22,443 nucleotides of DNA from positions 1 to 22,443 of IMG/VR virus record IMGVR_UViG_3300028840_005126; one strand, given 5' to 3'. Numbering within the stretch: position 1 is the first letter of the stretch; each line of letters opens with the position of its first letter. Made by a program: the position numbers and the translations under genes. This DNA is from a virus. The notes beneath the pieces were generated by a model. The model was given only the letters and a program-made list of their open reading frames with translations. It searched no databases and had not been told where the DNA came from. Positions 1 through 6,414 of this stretch are shown here, piece by piece.

Positions 1-786
1 GTGATCCTGGCGCTAAAAGACGACCGCCCCAGGGGCCGGGTGCCCGGCGGCAACGTGGTGGCCGGCATGACGGCGGCGGTAGACACCCAGGACAACGGTT
101 TCTGGTACGAGATCCGGGCCTGGGGCTGGGGCGGCAAGACGCTTTCGACCGACTCCTGGCAGGTCCGCGAGGGGTTTGTGATGAGCTTTGCCGAAGTGGA
201 GCGGATCCTATGGGAGGACGAATACTCGGACCCGGAGGGCAAAAAATACGCGGTTTTGATGACGCTGCAGGACTGCCTGGGGCACCGGACATCGGAAGTT
301 TATGATTTTTGCATCCGAAACCGCAACCGGGTGTTCCCGTCGATCGGCCGCGACGTGATGGCGGCGCCTTTTTCGTGGACCAACCTGGAGTTTTACCCGG
401 GCAGCAAAAAGGCGCTCAGGGGCGGGCTAAAGGGCGTGGTGGTCAACACCAAGTTTTTCAAGGACCGGCTGGCGGGGATGTTGGAAATCATAAAAGGAGA
501 CCCGGGGGCTTTTTTATTCCACGCGGAGCTGCCCGAAGAGTTCGCGGCTCATTACCTGTCAGAGGTGATCAACGAAAAGGGCCTGTGGGAGTGCCCGTCC
601 GGAAAGCCTAACCATTTGTGGGACTGCGCGGTCTTAAACCTGGTGTGCCACGAAATTCTGGGTATCAAATACTGGGCCCGGCCGGCGCCGTCCGACAGCT
701 CCGGGCCGCCGGCATTGCCGAAATCATCCGCCGGCGGGTGGATCGGCGGCGGGTCTGGCGGATCCGGGTGGATAAACGGCAGATAA
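1..786 (+). CDS. Phage terminase large subunit, GpA family, C-terminal part (partial)
   Basis: This is the nuclease half of the DNA-packaging motor that cuts concatemeric phage DNA. The reading frame is open from the first base and the ATPase half is missing, so the gene almost certainly begins before the window; the GTG at base 1 is not a credible start. The sequence shows an acidic beta-strand motif, AAVDTQDNGFWYEIRAWGWG, at about residues 25-44, which fits the first catalytic Asp of GpA-type nuclease domains. A late NHLWDCAVLNL motif at about residues 206-216 fits the terminal conserved Asp. The tail is Gly/Ser-rich (GGWIGGGSGGSG), as often seen in this family. Portal, gpW and protease genes follow in lambda-like order, which supports the call. 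Family assignment is by recognised motifs, not a database search. Confidence 0.9.
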   Translation: MILALKDDRPRGRVPGGNVVAGMTAAVDTQDNGFWYEIRAWGWGGKTLSTDSWQVREGFVMSFAEVERILWEDEYSDPEGKKYAVLMTLQDCLGHRTSEVYDFCIRNRNRVFPSIGRDVMAAPFSWTNLEFYPGSKKALRGGLKGVVVNTKFFKDRLAGMLEIIKGDPGAFLFHAELPEEFAAHYLSEVINEKGLWECPSGKPNHLWDCAVLNLVCHEILGIKYWARPAPSDSSGPPALPKSSAGGWIGGGSGGSGWINGR

Positions 787-796
787 AGGATGTGAT

Positions 797-1009
797 ATGG
801 AAAAAAACGGCAGCCGCATTCTGATCGGGCTGAACGACATTTTGGATTACATCAAGATCAGCAAGCCGATGTTTTACCAGTTCATTGAAATGGGGCTGCC
901 GGCCAGGGTGATCAACAACCGCTGGTATGCCCACAAGGACAATATAGACGAGTTTTTCAGGCAGTACACCCTCTGCCGTGAAAAAGAAATTCCGCCGGAC
1001 GCAGAATAG
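797..1009 (+). CDS. Small helix-turn-helix protein (excisionase/AlpA-like fold)
   Basis: A 70-residue protein whose body (about residues 8-55) fits the winged HTH_17 or AlpA pattern: an LNDILDYIKISKPMFYQFIEMGLPA-type helix-turn-helix (shown here only as a pattern) followed by a short wing with NRWYAHKDNIDEFF. A clear ribosome site, aaagga, lies 6 bases before the ATG. It starts 10 bases after the terminase stop, so it is in the packaging operon. In lambda the small terminase gpNu1 also has a winged HTH but sits before the large subunit. A small-terminase-like or DNA-recognition role is therefore possible, as is a regulator. Base composition is intermediate between the GC-rich terminase and the AT-rich genes after it. 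Confidence 0.7.
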   Translation: MEKNGSRILIGLNDILDYIKISKPMFYQFIEMGLPARVINNRWYAHKDNIDEFFRQYTLCREKEIPPDAE

Positions 1010-1024
1010 TGAAAAGGAGAATTT

Positions 1025-1555
1025 ATGTCAGTACATAGATTGAAAGACGGCAGGTGGTTTACCCAATATAGAAATCAAAATGGTAGTATGGAAAGAAAAT
1101 ATTTCGGTCGTGGATTAGAAGCTGAAAAATTTGCTTTTTTAGATGATAAATCTAATCATATTTTAAATTCAGAAGAAAAAAATTCAAAAAGTGAAAAGCA
1201 AGCGGTGGAAAGATTAATTAATAAATTAAAAGAGTATTACCAGGAGAGCGAACTGGAACTTGAATTCAAGTTTGAATCGGGGGTTATTGATATTTTGACT
1301 CCAGATGAAATTATAGAGGTTAAAAACGTGGGCGGTTGGAAAGGTGGAATTGGACAATTGTTAGTATATGCTGAATATTTTCCTGGAAAAAATCTTCGAT
1401 TACACTTGTTTGGAGGAACAACGGGAACAACAATAAAAAAGATTATTCCTGTTTGTCAAAAAAACAAAATTGAAATTACCCATGAACATAGCAAAAATAA
1501 AATTCCGAATATTATCCGTCAACGGATTAGAAGGCGGTTTTTGAATAATATTTAA
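1025..1555 (+). CDS. Putative AP2-like DNA-binding plus PD-(D/E)XK nuclease, possible homing-type endonuclease
   Basis: A 176-residue protein with two visible parts. Residues 1-38 (MSVHRLKDGRWFTQYRN, then RKYFG and EAEKFA) resemble the AP2-like or arm-binding beta-sheet domain found at the N-terminus of many phage integrases and some homing nucleases. Residues 84-125 carry a PD-(D/E)XK-like core: an acidic residue at 84, D89 in GVIDIL, E98-V-K100 in IIEVK, then a helix with Q111 and Y115. No recombinase catalytic residues follow, so it is not an integrase. The gene is strongly AT-rich compared with the terminase and portal, has its own good ribosome site (aaggag), and breaks a conserved head-gene order. 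That is typical of a recently acquired moron or free-standing homing endonuclease. Function is inferred; the nuclease call is moderate. Confidence 0.55.
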   Translation: MSVHRLKDGRWFTQYRNQNGSMERKYFGRGLEAEKFAFLDDKSNHILNSEEKNSKSEKQAVERLINKLKEYYQESELELEFKFESGVIDILTPDEIIEVKNVGGWKGGIGQLLVYAEYFPGKNLRLHLFGGTTGTTIKKIIPVCQKNKIEITHEHSKNKIPNIIRQRIRRRFLNNI

Positions 1556-1611
1556 AAAAATTCGATGGGAAATTGATGCCAAATTAAGATTTTTAACTGG
1601 AGGATAAGATT

Positions 1612-2250
1612 ATGAGTTATACAACACCACTGAGCCCTACAGAGAAAAAGACCATTATGCTTAGAGATATAGAAAAAAAGGATTTTGGCGAAATAGCGGA
1701 ATTGGTGGGCAGGAGCCGGGGCTACATTAGAGAAATTTATAATAGAGCTAAAGACAAGGTTCAATATCATGAGCAAGGTGCAGCTGAATATTGGTTTTAT
1801 GGTTTATCAGCCAGAGCGAGACGTTGTCTTCTCAATTTCGGTTTAAAAAGTAAAGAGGAAGTTGTTGAGGCATTAAATAAAGGCAGATTGAATCCAGGTC
1901 CTAAAGAGAGAGGTTCACGGTTAGGTAATTATGGGTTCAAGACTCATACTGAGGTTTGCGAATGGGCCGGAGTTGTCCCGCATAATTTCGAAGGTAAGAG
2001 GGTTTTTGATAAAGAATTATATACAAAAAGATTCTGGGACCGTTTGAGGGGGTGTAAGTATTGTAATTTTCTTCCTGAGGTGGAAAAAAAAACATCAATA
2101 CGCATTTATGAGAATGGTTTTATAGAACAAGATAATCATTCTTTTTATAGATTAATTTGTCCAGAATGCCCTGAAAAATCTCATTTTGCTACCGAGTGGG
2201 CAGGTTTAAAATATGCCAAAGAGCAGTGGAATAATTTCCATGTCAAGTAA
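1612..2250 (+). CDS. Sigma-region-4-like HTH, RNAP alpha-CTD-like and Lar-like zinc ribbon fusion protein
   Basis: A 212-residue protein with three recognisable pieces. Residues 8-50 (LSPTEKKTIMLRDIE, EIAELVGRSRGYI) match the spacing of a sigma-70 region 4 or LuxR-type HTH. Residues 61-119 (LSARARRCLLNFGLKSKEEV, later NYGFKTHTEV) resemble the RNA polymerase alpha C-terminal domain, whose core reads L-x-x-R-x-x-x-C-L and ends in a G-x-K-S-x-x-E hairpin. Residues 148-208 have C148-x2-C151 and C183-x2-C186 with a final EQWNN, the layout of Lar-type restriction-alleviation zinc ribbons. Known parts bind DNA or modulate transcription or restriction; the combined role is unknown. The gene is AT-rich like its upstream neighbour and has a good site, ggagg, before the ATG. 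It ends 5 bases before an 11-bp-phased repeat array that could be its target. Confidence 0.55.
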   Translation: MSYTTPLSPTEKKTIMLRDIEKKDFGEIAELVGRSRGYIREIYNRAKDKVQYHEQGAAEYWFYGLSARARRCLLNFGLKSKEEVVEALNKGRLNPGPKERGSRLGNYGFKTHTEVCEWAGVVPHNFEGKRVFDKELYTKRFWDRLRGCKYCNFLPEVEKKTSIRIYENGFIEQDNHSFYRLICPECPEKSHFATEWAGLKYAKEQWNNFHVK

Positions 2251-2254
2251 TTTA

Positions 2255-2309
2255 ACAGCACAAATCCGGTAAAAAACCGGCACAATTCCGTTATAATTCC
2301 GGAATAGTC
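2255..2309. repeat. Helically phased 11-bp tandem repeat array
   Basis: CCG occurs at 2266, 2277, 2288 and 2299, exactly 11 bases apart, and each is followed by an AT-rich half: CCGGTAAAAAA, CCGGCACAATT, CCGTTATAATT, CCGGAATAGTC. A weaker fifth unit, ACAGCACAAAT, precedes them. The units also form small palindromes (ccggt-aaaaa-accgg and attccggaat). An 11-bp period puts each CCG on about the same face of the helix, as expected of an operator or UP-element-like array. The role is inferred. Confidence 0.6.
2292..2297 (+). promoter_or_regulatory. Possible -10 hexamer TATAAT inside the phased array
   Basis: A perfect TATAAT lies in the third repeat unit, about 72 bases before the ATG of the small Cys-rich ORF. 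The position 17 bases upstream reads GTAAAA, not a good -35, so a promoter here would depend on an activator or on the upstream A-tract. It would feed the head operon. Confidence 0.35.
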
Positions 2310-2311
2310 CA

Positions 2312-2364
2312 AAACCCCATGATATAGTTGTTTCATAAAATCAGACAACCATATTTTGGGGTTT
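2312..2364 (+). terminator. Hairpin with U-rich tail, or ribosome-site-masking leader hairpin
   Basis: AAACCCCA (2312-2319) pairs perfectly with TGGGGTTT (2357-2364), and inside it GTTGT (around 2327-2331) pairs with ACAAC (2345-2349), giving an interrupted stem. TTTATTT-like sequence follows, so it could be a weak intrinsic terminator. The GGGG of the right arm is also the only ribosome-site-like sequence before the ATG at 2369, so the fold could instead hide that site. Confidence 0.45.
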
Positions 2365-2368
2365 ATTT

Positions 2369-2545
2369 ATGGCTAAAAAGAGAGGTAAGTCCGATGGCCG
2401 ATTAAAAAACAAGCCTGCCGACGATTGTTTGGACTGCCGCATGGCCGACTGGAAGTCAAATTTCTGCCTGAAACTGCGGATTGACATCGACAAAGCAGCC
2501 CCGGTTTCGGGCTGCGATTACTGGCGCAAGCCGCTGGAGGTTTGA
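2369..2545 (+). CDS. Small Cys-rich protein, possible zinc binder (58 aa)
   Basis: A 58-residue frame that starts MAKKRGKSDGRLKNK and ends PLEV, 3 bases before the gpW-like gene. It has four cysteines, C20-x2-C23, C33 and C49 (DDCLDCRMADWKSNFC, later SGCDYW), spaced like a small metal-binding knuckle. The basic N-terminus suggests nucleic-acid contact. Codon use is GC-rich like the portal operon after the first dozen codons, which supports real coding. The ribosome site is weak, only the GGGG in the hairpin at 2358-2361. Small Cys-rich proteins are common between terminase and portal genes in phages; no specific function is recognised. Confidence 0.6.
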   Translation: MAKKRGKSDGRLKNKPADDCLDCRMADWKSNFCLKLRIDIDKAAPVSGCDYWRKPLEV

Positions 2546-2548
2546 TTC

Positions 2549-2773
2549 ATGGCATTTACCGCAACCGATCTTGCCAACGTCGAAGCGGCCATGGTGGAGC
2601 TGGCCACCGGATCCCGGGTGGTGGAAGTTGAGATCGCCGGCAAGACCATCCGCTACCAGCCGGCCCAGCTGCAGCAGATTCAGCGCCTGCGCGATTTGAT
2701 CCAGGCCGATGTCAACAACTCATCCGACAGCTCGGGCTTTTTGCAGTCCGTGTCGTTTAAGGATCCCACCTGA
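2549..2773 (+). CDS. Head-tail joining protein, gpW family
   Basis: A 74-residue protein matching lambda gpW in length and pattern: an N-terminal helix (ATDLANVEAAMVELATG), a beta-hairpin (SRVVEVEIAGKTIRYQPA) and a C-terminal helix (QLQQIQRLRDLIQADV). gpW binds below the portal as part of the neck that lets tails attach. The stop shares its last base with the portal start (TGATG), so translation is probably coupled. It sits directly before the portal, exactly as in lambda. Confidence 0.85.
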   Translation: MAFTATDLANVEAAMVELATGSRVVEVEIAGKTIRYQPAQLQQIQRLRDLIQADVNNSSDSSGFLQSVSFKDPT

Positions 2774-4296
2774 TGCCGCCAGCCATTTTCCAAGACGACC
2801 CGAAAACCACCCGCCTGGAGCGGGCCATCAACTACATATCGCCCACCTGGGCGCTGCAGCGCAATCTGCGCCGGCAGATGCTGGCCTACGCCACAGACTA
2901 CAAGGCCGCCGACATAACGACTTTGCGGGCCGACTGGATCAGCGAATCCGCGGGCGGCGGCCAGACACCGGCCGGAAACGAGCTTGCCATCCTGCGGGCC
3001 CGGTCCCGGGACGCCACCCGCAACCACCCGGTGGCGGCCGGGGCGATCGACACCCTGGCGCACAACATCATCGGCAGCGGGCTAAAGCCCCAGAGCCGGA
3101 TCCCCCACAAGCTGCTGGGCATCACCGAGGAGCGCGCCGCTGACCTGCAGATCCAGGCCGAGGCCGCTTTCGAGCGCTTCAAGCCGTTTGCCTCATCCGA
3201 TGACCGGCTGGATTTTGACGATTTGCAGTTTCTGGCACTTTTAAAAACCGTGGAGGACGGCGAGATCATCGCGCTGCCGACCTGGGCCAAAGACGACTGG
3301 CGGCCTTTCGGGCGCTGTGTCGAGCTTCTTGAGTCCGAGCGCCTGGCGACCCCGATCGGAAAAGGGCTTGAATCTAAAATACGGCACGGGATAAAAGCCG
3401 GCGGCCGCGGCCAGCCGCAAACCTATTTTATCCGCAAGGCCGATTCCACCACCGATTATCTGGAAATCCCCGCCCGGGACAAAAACGGGCGTCCCAAAAT
3501 ACTGCACATATTCGCATCGCGCCGCCCGGGACAGATGCGCGGGGTGCCCTATTTCGCCCCGGTGCTGACCTATTTTCAGGACCTGGCAAGCTACCTGGAG
3601 GCCGAGATCGTGGCGGCCCGGGTGGCGGCCTGCCTGTCGGTTTTCATATCAAAAGAGCAGGCCTTCGGGCCCACCGGCAAGGAGTCGGACACGGGCTTTC
3701 AGGAGCTGACCCCGGGGCTGATCGCACGGCTGGGGATCGGCGAGTCTATCAACGTGGTGGACCCGAAGCGGCCGGGCGATTCCTTTGCGCCCTTTGTCGA
3801 GTCGGTGCTGCGCCTGATCGGTGTGGCCCTGGGCCTTCCCTACGAGCTTCTGGTCAAAGATTTTTCCAAAACAAATTATTCCAGCGCGCGCGCGGCCCTG
3901 CTGGAGGGCCGGCGGGTGTTTAAAACCTGGCGCGGGTGGATGGCAAAGCGGTTTTGCCAGCCGATCTGGCAGCTGGTGATCGAAGAGGCCTATCTGCGCG
4001 GCGAGTTCGACGCGCCCGACTTTTACGACCACTATTTCGAATACACCCGGGCGGCCTGGATCGGCGGCGGCTGGGGCTGGGTGGACCCGGTCAAAGAGGT
4101 GGAGGCCAGCCGCAAGGCGATCGACTACGGCCTGTCGACCCTGGCCAAAGAGGTCGCCGCCCAGGGCGACGACTGGGAAGAAAATCTGGACCAGCTGGCC
4201 CGCGAGCGTGACGCCATCGACAAAAAGAAAATCACGATTTATCACAGCGGCAAAGACACGGAGGTCAAAGAAGATGCCCAACCCCAAAAAGAATGA
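2773..4296 (+). CDS. Portal protein, lambda gpB family
   Basis: A 507-residue protein of the usual length for lambda-family portals, the dodecameric ring through which DNA enters and leaves the head. Family-like landmarks are the N-terminal RATRNHPVAAGAIDTLAHNI block (about residues 79-98), where flanking residues are basic. Further on are the ADWISES region, the FASRRPGQMRGVPYFAPV clip/stem block (about 247-264), and the LGLPYELLVKDFSKTNYSSA block (about 354-373), which is a hallmark of this family. The C-terminus is acidic and lysine-rich. It overlaps the next gene by 23 bases. Confidence 0.93.
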   Translation: MPPAIFQDDPKTTRLERAINYISPTWALQRNLRRQMLAYATDYKAADITTLRADWISESAGGGQTPAGNELAILRARSRDATRNHPVAAGAIDTLAHNIIGSGLKPQSRIPHKLLGITEERAADLQIQAEAAFERFKPFASSDDRLDFDDLQFLALLKTVEDGEIIALPTWAKDDWRPFGRCVELLESERLATPIGKGLESKIRHGIKAGGRGQPQTYFIRKADSTTDYLEIPARDKNGRPKILHIFASRRPGQMRGVPYFAPVLTYFQDLASYLEAEIVAARVAACLSVFISKEQAFGPTGKESDTGFQELTPGLIARLGIGESINVVDPKRPGDSFAPFVESVLRLIGVALGLPYELLVKDFSKTNYSSARAALLEGRRVFKTWRGWMAKRFCQPIWQLVIEEAYLRGEFDAPDFYDHYFEYTRAAWIGGGWGWVDPVKEVEASRKAIDYGLSTLAKEVAAQGDDWEENLDQLARERDAIDKKKITIYHSGKDTEVKEDAQPQKE

Positions 4297-5371
4297 ATCC
4301 AAGCAGGACTTTTTGAAGCGCTGCACCCAGGAGCTGATCGGGAAGGAAAACCGCGACCCCGACCAGGCCTTTAAGCTGTGCAATTTAAACTGGGACGATC
4401 ACCGCAACCAGCGCAGCGTGATCAACATGCACCTGCCGGTCGAGCTGGCGGCCGGAGAGCCCGACCAGGCCCGGGAGTTTATGATCACGGCCTACACCGG
4501 CAAGCCGCTGGAAACCTGGTTTGGGCAGGTGGTTTTTGCCATCGACGGCATTAAAACCAAGGACAAGATACCCATTTTGCGCGAGCACCAGCGCGACCGC
4601 GTGGTGGGGTCGGGCCGCTCTTTTAACGACAAGAAAAACCTTTACGTCAAGGGCGAGTTTTCCCAGGTCACGACCGATTCCAAGGAGGTCCAGCAGCTGG
4701 CCGACGAGGGCTTTCCCTGGCAGGCGTCGGTGGCCATCTGGCCCAGGGTGGTCGAGATGCTGGAAAGCGCAAAAGTCAAAAAAACCGTTAACGGCCGGGA
4801 GATTGCGGGGCCCGCCGAGATCTGGCTGGAGTCCGATGTCGGCGAGGTCAGCTTTGTCAGCCTGGGCCGCGACGACGACACGGCGGCCATATCGCTTAGC
4901 GTGTCGGAAGGCAAGGTGCCGGTCGAAATCATAAATCCAATAAACTTTGAAGCCTTAAAAAAGGCTGAACAGGAGGATGAAATTATGGAATTTACTTTAG
5001 AAATTCTGAAAACAGAAGCGCCCGAGCTACTGGCGCAAATCCAAAAAGAGGCCGCCGACCCGGCGCAGGCCGCGGGCTATGCCGAAGGGGTCAACGCCGA
5101 GCGGGAAAGGGTAAAAGAAATCCTGGACGCCGATGCGGACCCGAAGGAAACCCGCAAAGCCATCGATGGCGGCATCGAGGCCGACGCGGCCTTTAAACAG
5201 TTTTACCAGGCCGAAAGAGCCAAGCGCGCCAACGGGCTCAAGGAGCTGGAGGCCGAAGCAACCCCGCCTGCCGGGTCAGAAAACCAGCAGGACGAGGAAT
5301 CGTCAAAGGAAAAAACCCCCGAGGAGACGCGTCGGGAATGGGCTCCGGTGCTGGGCCCGGCGGCAAAATAA
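4274..5371 (+). CDS. Prohead protease with C-terminal scaffold domain
   Basis: A 365-residue protein that probably cleaves capsid precursors and guides shell assembly. Residues 8-40 form a small helical module (ESKQDFLKRCTQELI, then AFKLCNLNW) common in phage head proteases. Residues 48-215 look like a serine-protease core, with H105 in ILREHQRDRVVG and S152 in PWQASVAIWP as the likely catalytic pair, by analogy with HK97-type (S78) proteases. The C-terminal 128 residues are charged and helical, as in scaffolds. I chose ATG 4274 over an in-frame ATG at 4208: 4208 lies deep inside the portal and adds only a basic out-of-family stretch, while 4274 has gaggt upstream. A second product starts at 4985 inside this gene. 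The subfamily of the protease is uncertain. Confidence 0.8.
   Translation: MPNPKKNESKQDFLKRCTQELIGKENRDPDQAFKLCNLNWDDHRNQRSVINMHLPVELAAGEPDQAREFMITAYTGKPLETWFGQVVFAIDGIKTKDKIPILREHQRDRVVGSGRSFNDKKNLYVKGEFSQVTTDSKEVQQLADEGFPWQASVAIWPRVVEMLESAKVKKTVNGREIAGPAEIWLESDVGEVSFVSLGRDDDTAAISLSVSEGKVPVEIINPINFEALKKAEQEDEIMEFTLEILKTEAPELLAQIQKEAADPAQAAGYAEGVNAERERVKEILDADADPKETRKAIDGGIEADAAFKQFYQAERAKRANGLKELEAEATPPAGSENQQDEESSKEKTPEETRREWAPVLGPAAK
4971..4976 (+). promoter_or_regulatory. Internal Shine-Dalgarno AGGAGG for the nested scaffold
   Basis: A perfect AGGAGG lies 8 bases before the in-frame ATG at 4985, in a locally AT-rich patch (4928-5010) within an otherwise GC-rich gene. Such a strong site in mid-gene is unlikely by chance and mirrors the lambda C/Nu3 arrangement. 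Confidence 0.8.
4985..5371 (+). CDS. Nested scaffold protein (Nu3-like), internal start
   Basis: Translation from ATG 4985 in the protease frame would give a 128-residue protein, beginning MEFTLEILKTEAPEL, with a predicted long helix (ERERVKEILDADADPKETRK) and a Lys/Glu/Pro-rich tail ending in LGPAAK. In lambda the scaffold Nu3 is the in-frame C-terminal part of the protease C, made from its own internal start. The perfect ribosome site 8 bases upstream and the local shift in base use at the junction point to the same design. Free scaffold would be needed in excess over protease, which the stronger internal site would provide. Confidence 0.75.
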   Translation: MEFTLEILKTEAPELLAQIQKEAADPAQAAGYAEGVNAERERVKEILDADADPKETRKAIDGGIEADAAFKQFYQAERAKRANGLKELEAEATPPAGSENQQDEESSKEKTPEETRREWAPVLGPAAK

Positions 5372-5373
5372 AT

Positions 5374-5398
5374 ATCAACTATAAATCTATAAGTTGAT
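5374..5398 (+). other. AT-rich leader hairpin before the decoration gene
   Basis: ATCAACT (5374-5380) pairs with AGTTGAT (5392-5398), extended by a few A-T pairs with one bulge. It stands just before the strong ribosome site (aaaagga). It has no U-tail, so it is more likely an mRNA stabiliser or processing site for the abundant decoration protein than a terminator. Confidence 0.35.
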
Positions 5399-5416
5399 TA
5401 AAAGGAGATCGACATC

Positions 5417-5908
5417 ATGACAATACATTATGACGGATTGGATGTCACCTTTGTCGCTGCCGAGGACCTATCCAGCTACCAGTACCGGTTCGTGCACCAG
5501 GCCAGCGACACCACGGTGGACCTGATGGACGGGGCCACCGAGTACCCGGTCGGCATTTTGCAGAACGCGCCGGAATCAGGTGAGACGGCAGTGGTCCGCA
5601 TCAAAGGGACATCCAAATTGGTAATGAACGGGGCCATGGCGGTCGGCACCCGGATCAAGGCAGAATACGTCGGGGCGGCCGACAACGGCAAGGGAGACGT
5701 GGCCGACACGGATTACGACAACATCCGCGGCATGTGCATCAAGGCGACCGGAGCCGAGGACGATGTCGGCGCGGTTTTGCTGGTGGTCAACACGGTTGCG
5801 ATCGGGCCGAGCGAATCCCCGAGCGAAAGCCCGAGCGAATCCCCGTCATTGAGCCCGAGCGCATCTGAATCGCCGAGCGAATCACCGTCTGCAAGCCCCA
5901 GCGAATAG
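5417..5908 (+). CDS. Capsid decoration/cement-like protein with SPSE-repeat tail
   Basis: A 163-residue protein. Residues 1-130 are a beta-rich domain resembling DUF2190-type capsid cement proteins (FVAAEDLSSYQYRFVHQ, then YPVGILQNAPESGETAVVR and EDDVGAVLL), and it sits in the lambda D position between scaffold and major capsid. Residues 131-163 are a Pro/Ser/Glu repeat (SPSESPSES and SPSASES units) absent from the paralogue next door. By position and fold it should bind the outside of the shell, so the repeat would project as a flexible fibre. The ribosome site is strong (aaaggag). About four in five residues of the domain match the next gene, so this is a tandem duplication. The decoration role is inferred. 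Confidence 0.7.
   Translation: MTIHYDGLDVTFVAAEDLSSYQYRFVHQASDTTVDLMDGATEYPVGILQNAPESGETAVVRIKGTSKLVMNGAMAVGTRIKAEYVGAADNGKGDVADTDYDNIRGMCIKATGAEDDVGAVLLVVNTVAIGPSESPSESPSESPSLSPSASESPSESPSASPSE
5807..5905 (+). repeat. SPSE repeat, copy in the first decoration gene
   Basis: About 33 codons of Ser-Pro-Ser-Glu type repeat at the 3' end of the decoration gene. Serine codons are mixed (agc, tcc, tcg, tca, tct), so the DNA is diverged while the protein repeat is kept. It has the same motif as 14507-15137 and 22207-22443. Confidence 0.9.
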
Positions 5909-5966
5909 GCTGGCGCGGCAGATACGAACTGATATTAACTTTTTGATTTAAACAAGGAGCATAAAA

Positions 5967-6359
5967 ATGGCAATCGAATATGGAGGATTAGATATATCTT
6001 TTGTCGCCGCGGAAGATCTCAGCTCTCAACAATACCGGTTCGTGCACCAGGCCACCGACACCACCGTGGATCTGATGGACGGGGCCACCGAGTACCCGAT
6101 CGGCATTTTGCAGAACGCGCCGGAATCCGGGGAGGTGGCAGTGGTCAGGGTTGAAGGGACTTCCAAGCTGGTGATGAATGATGCGGTGGCTGTCGGCACA
6201 AAGCTAAAGGCGGAATATGTCGGCGCAACAGACAACGGAAAAGGCGACGCCGCCGACACGGATTACGATCTGGTCCGGGGCATTTGCATCAAGGCCTCCG
6301 GGGCGGAGGACGATGTCGGCGCCGTTCTGCTGTGCAGCGACACCCTGATGGTAGCATAG
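5967..6359 (+). CDS. Capsid decoration/cement-like protein, paralogue without repeat tail
   Basis: A 130-residue protein nearly colinear with the previous gene: both share FVAAEDLSS, QYRFVHQA, DTTVDLMDGATEYP and KAEYVGA. It stops at the end of the beta domain, with no SPSE tail, so it is likely the ancestral form. Both genes have their own ribosome site (here acaaggag), which allows independent levels. Together they could decorate the shell in a mix of plain and tailed subunits. As for the first copy, the role is inferred from position and resemblance to cement proteins. Confidence 0.7.
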   Translation: MAIEYGGLDISFVAAEDLSSQQYRFVHQATDTTVDLMDGATEYPIGILQNAPESGEVAVVRVEGTSKLVMNDAVAVGTKLKAEYVGATDNGKGDAADTDYDLVRGICIKASGAEDDVGAVLLCSDTLMVA

Positions 6360-6414
6360 GGCAGCCGCTGATGGCGCGTGGATAATTTTAAAGAATTTTT
6401 AGGAGGATTTTTCA

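Noticed and set aside
1025-1130. Integrase arm-binding domain as evidence of an integrase gene
   Set aside because: No tyrosine recombinase catalytic core follows; the rest has a PD-(D/E)XK-like pattern.
4208-4273. Upstream in-frame start of the protease at 4208
   Set aside because: It overlaps the portal coding sequence and adds only an out-of-family basic stretch; 4274 is better supported.
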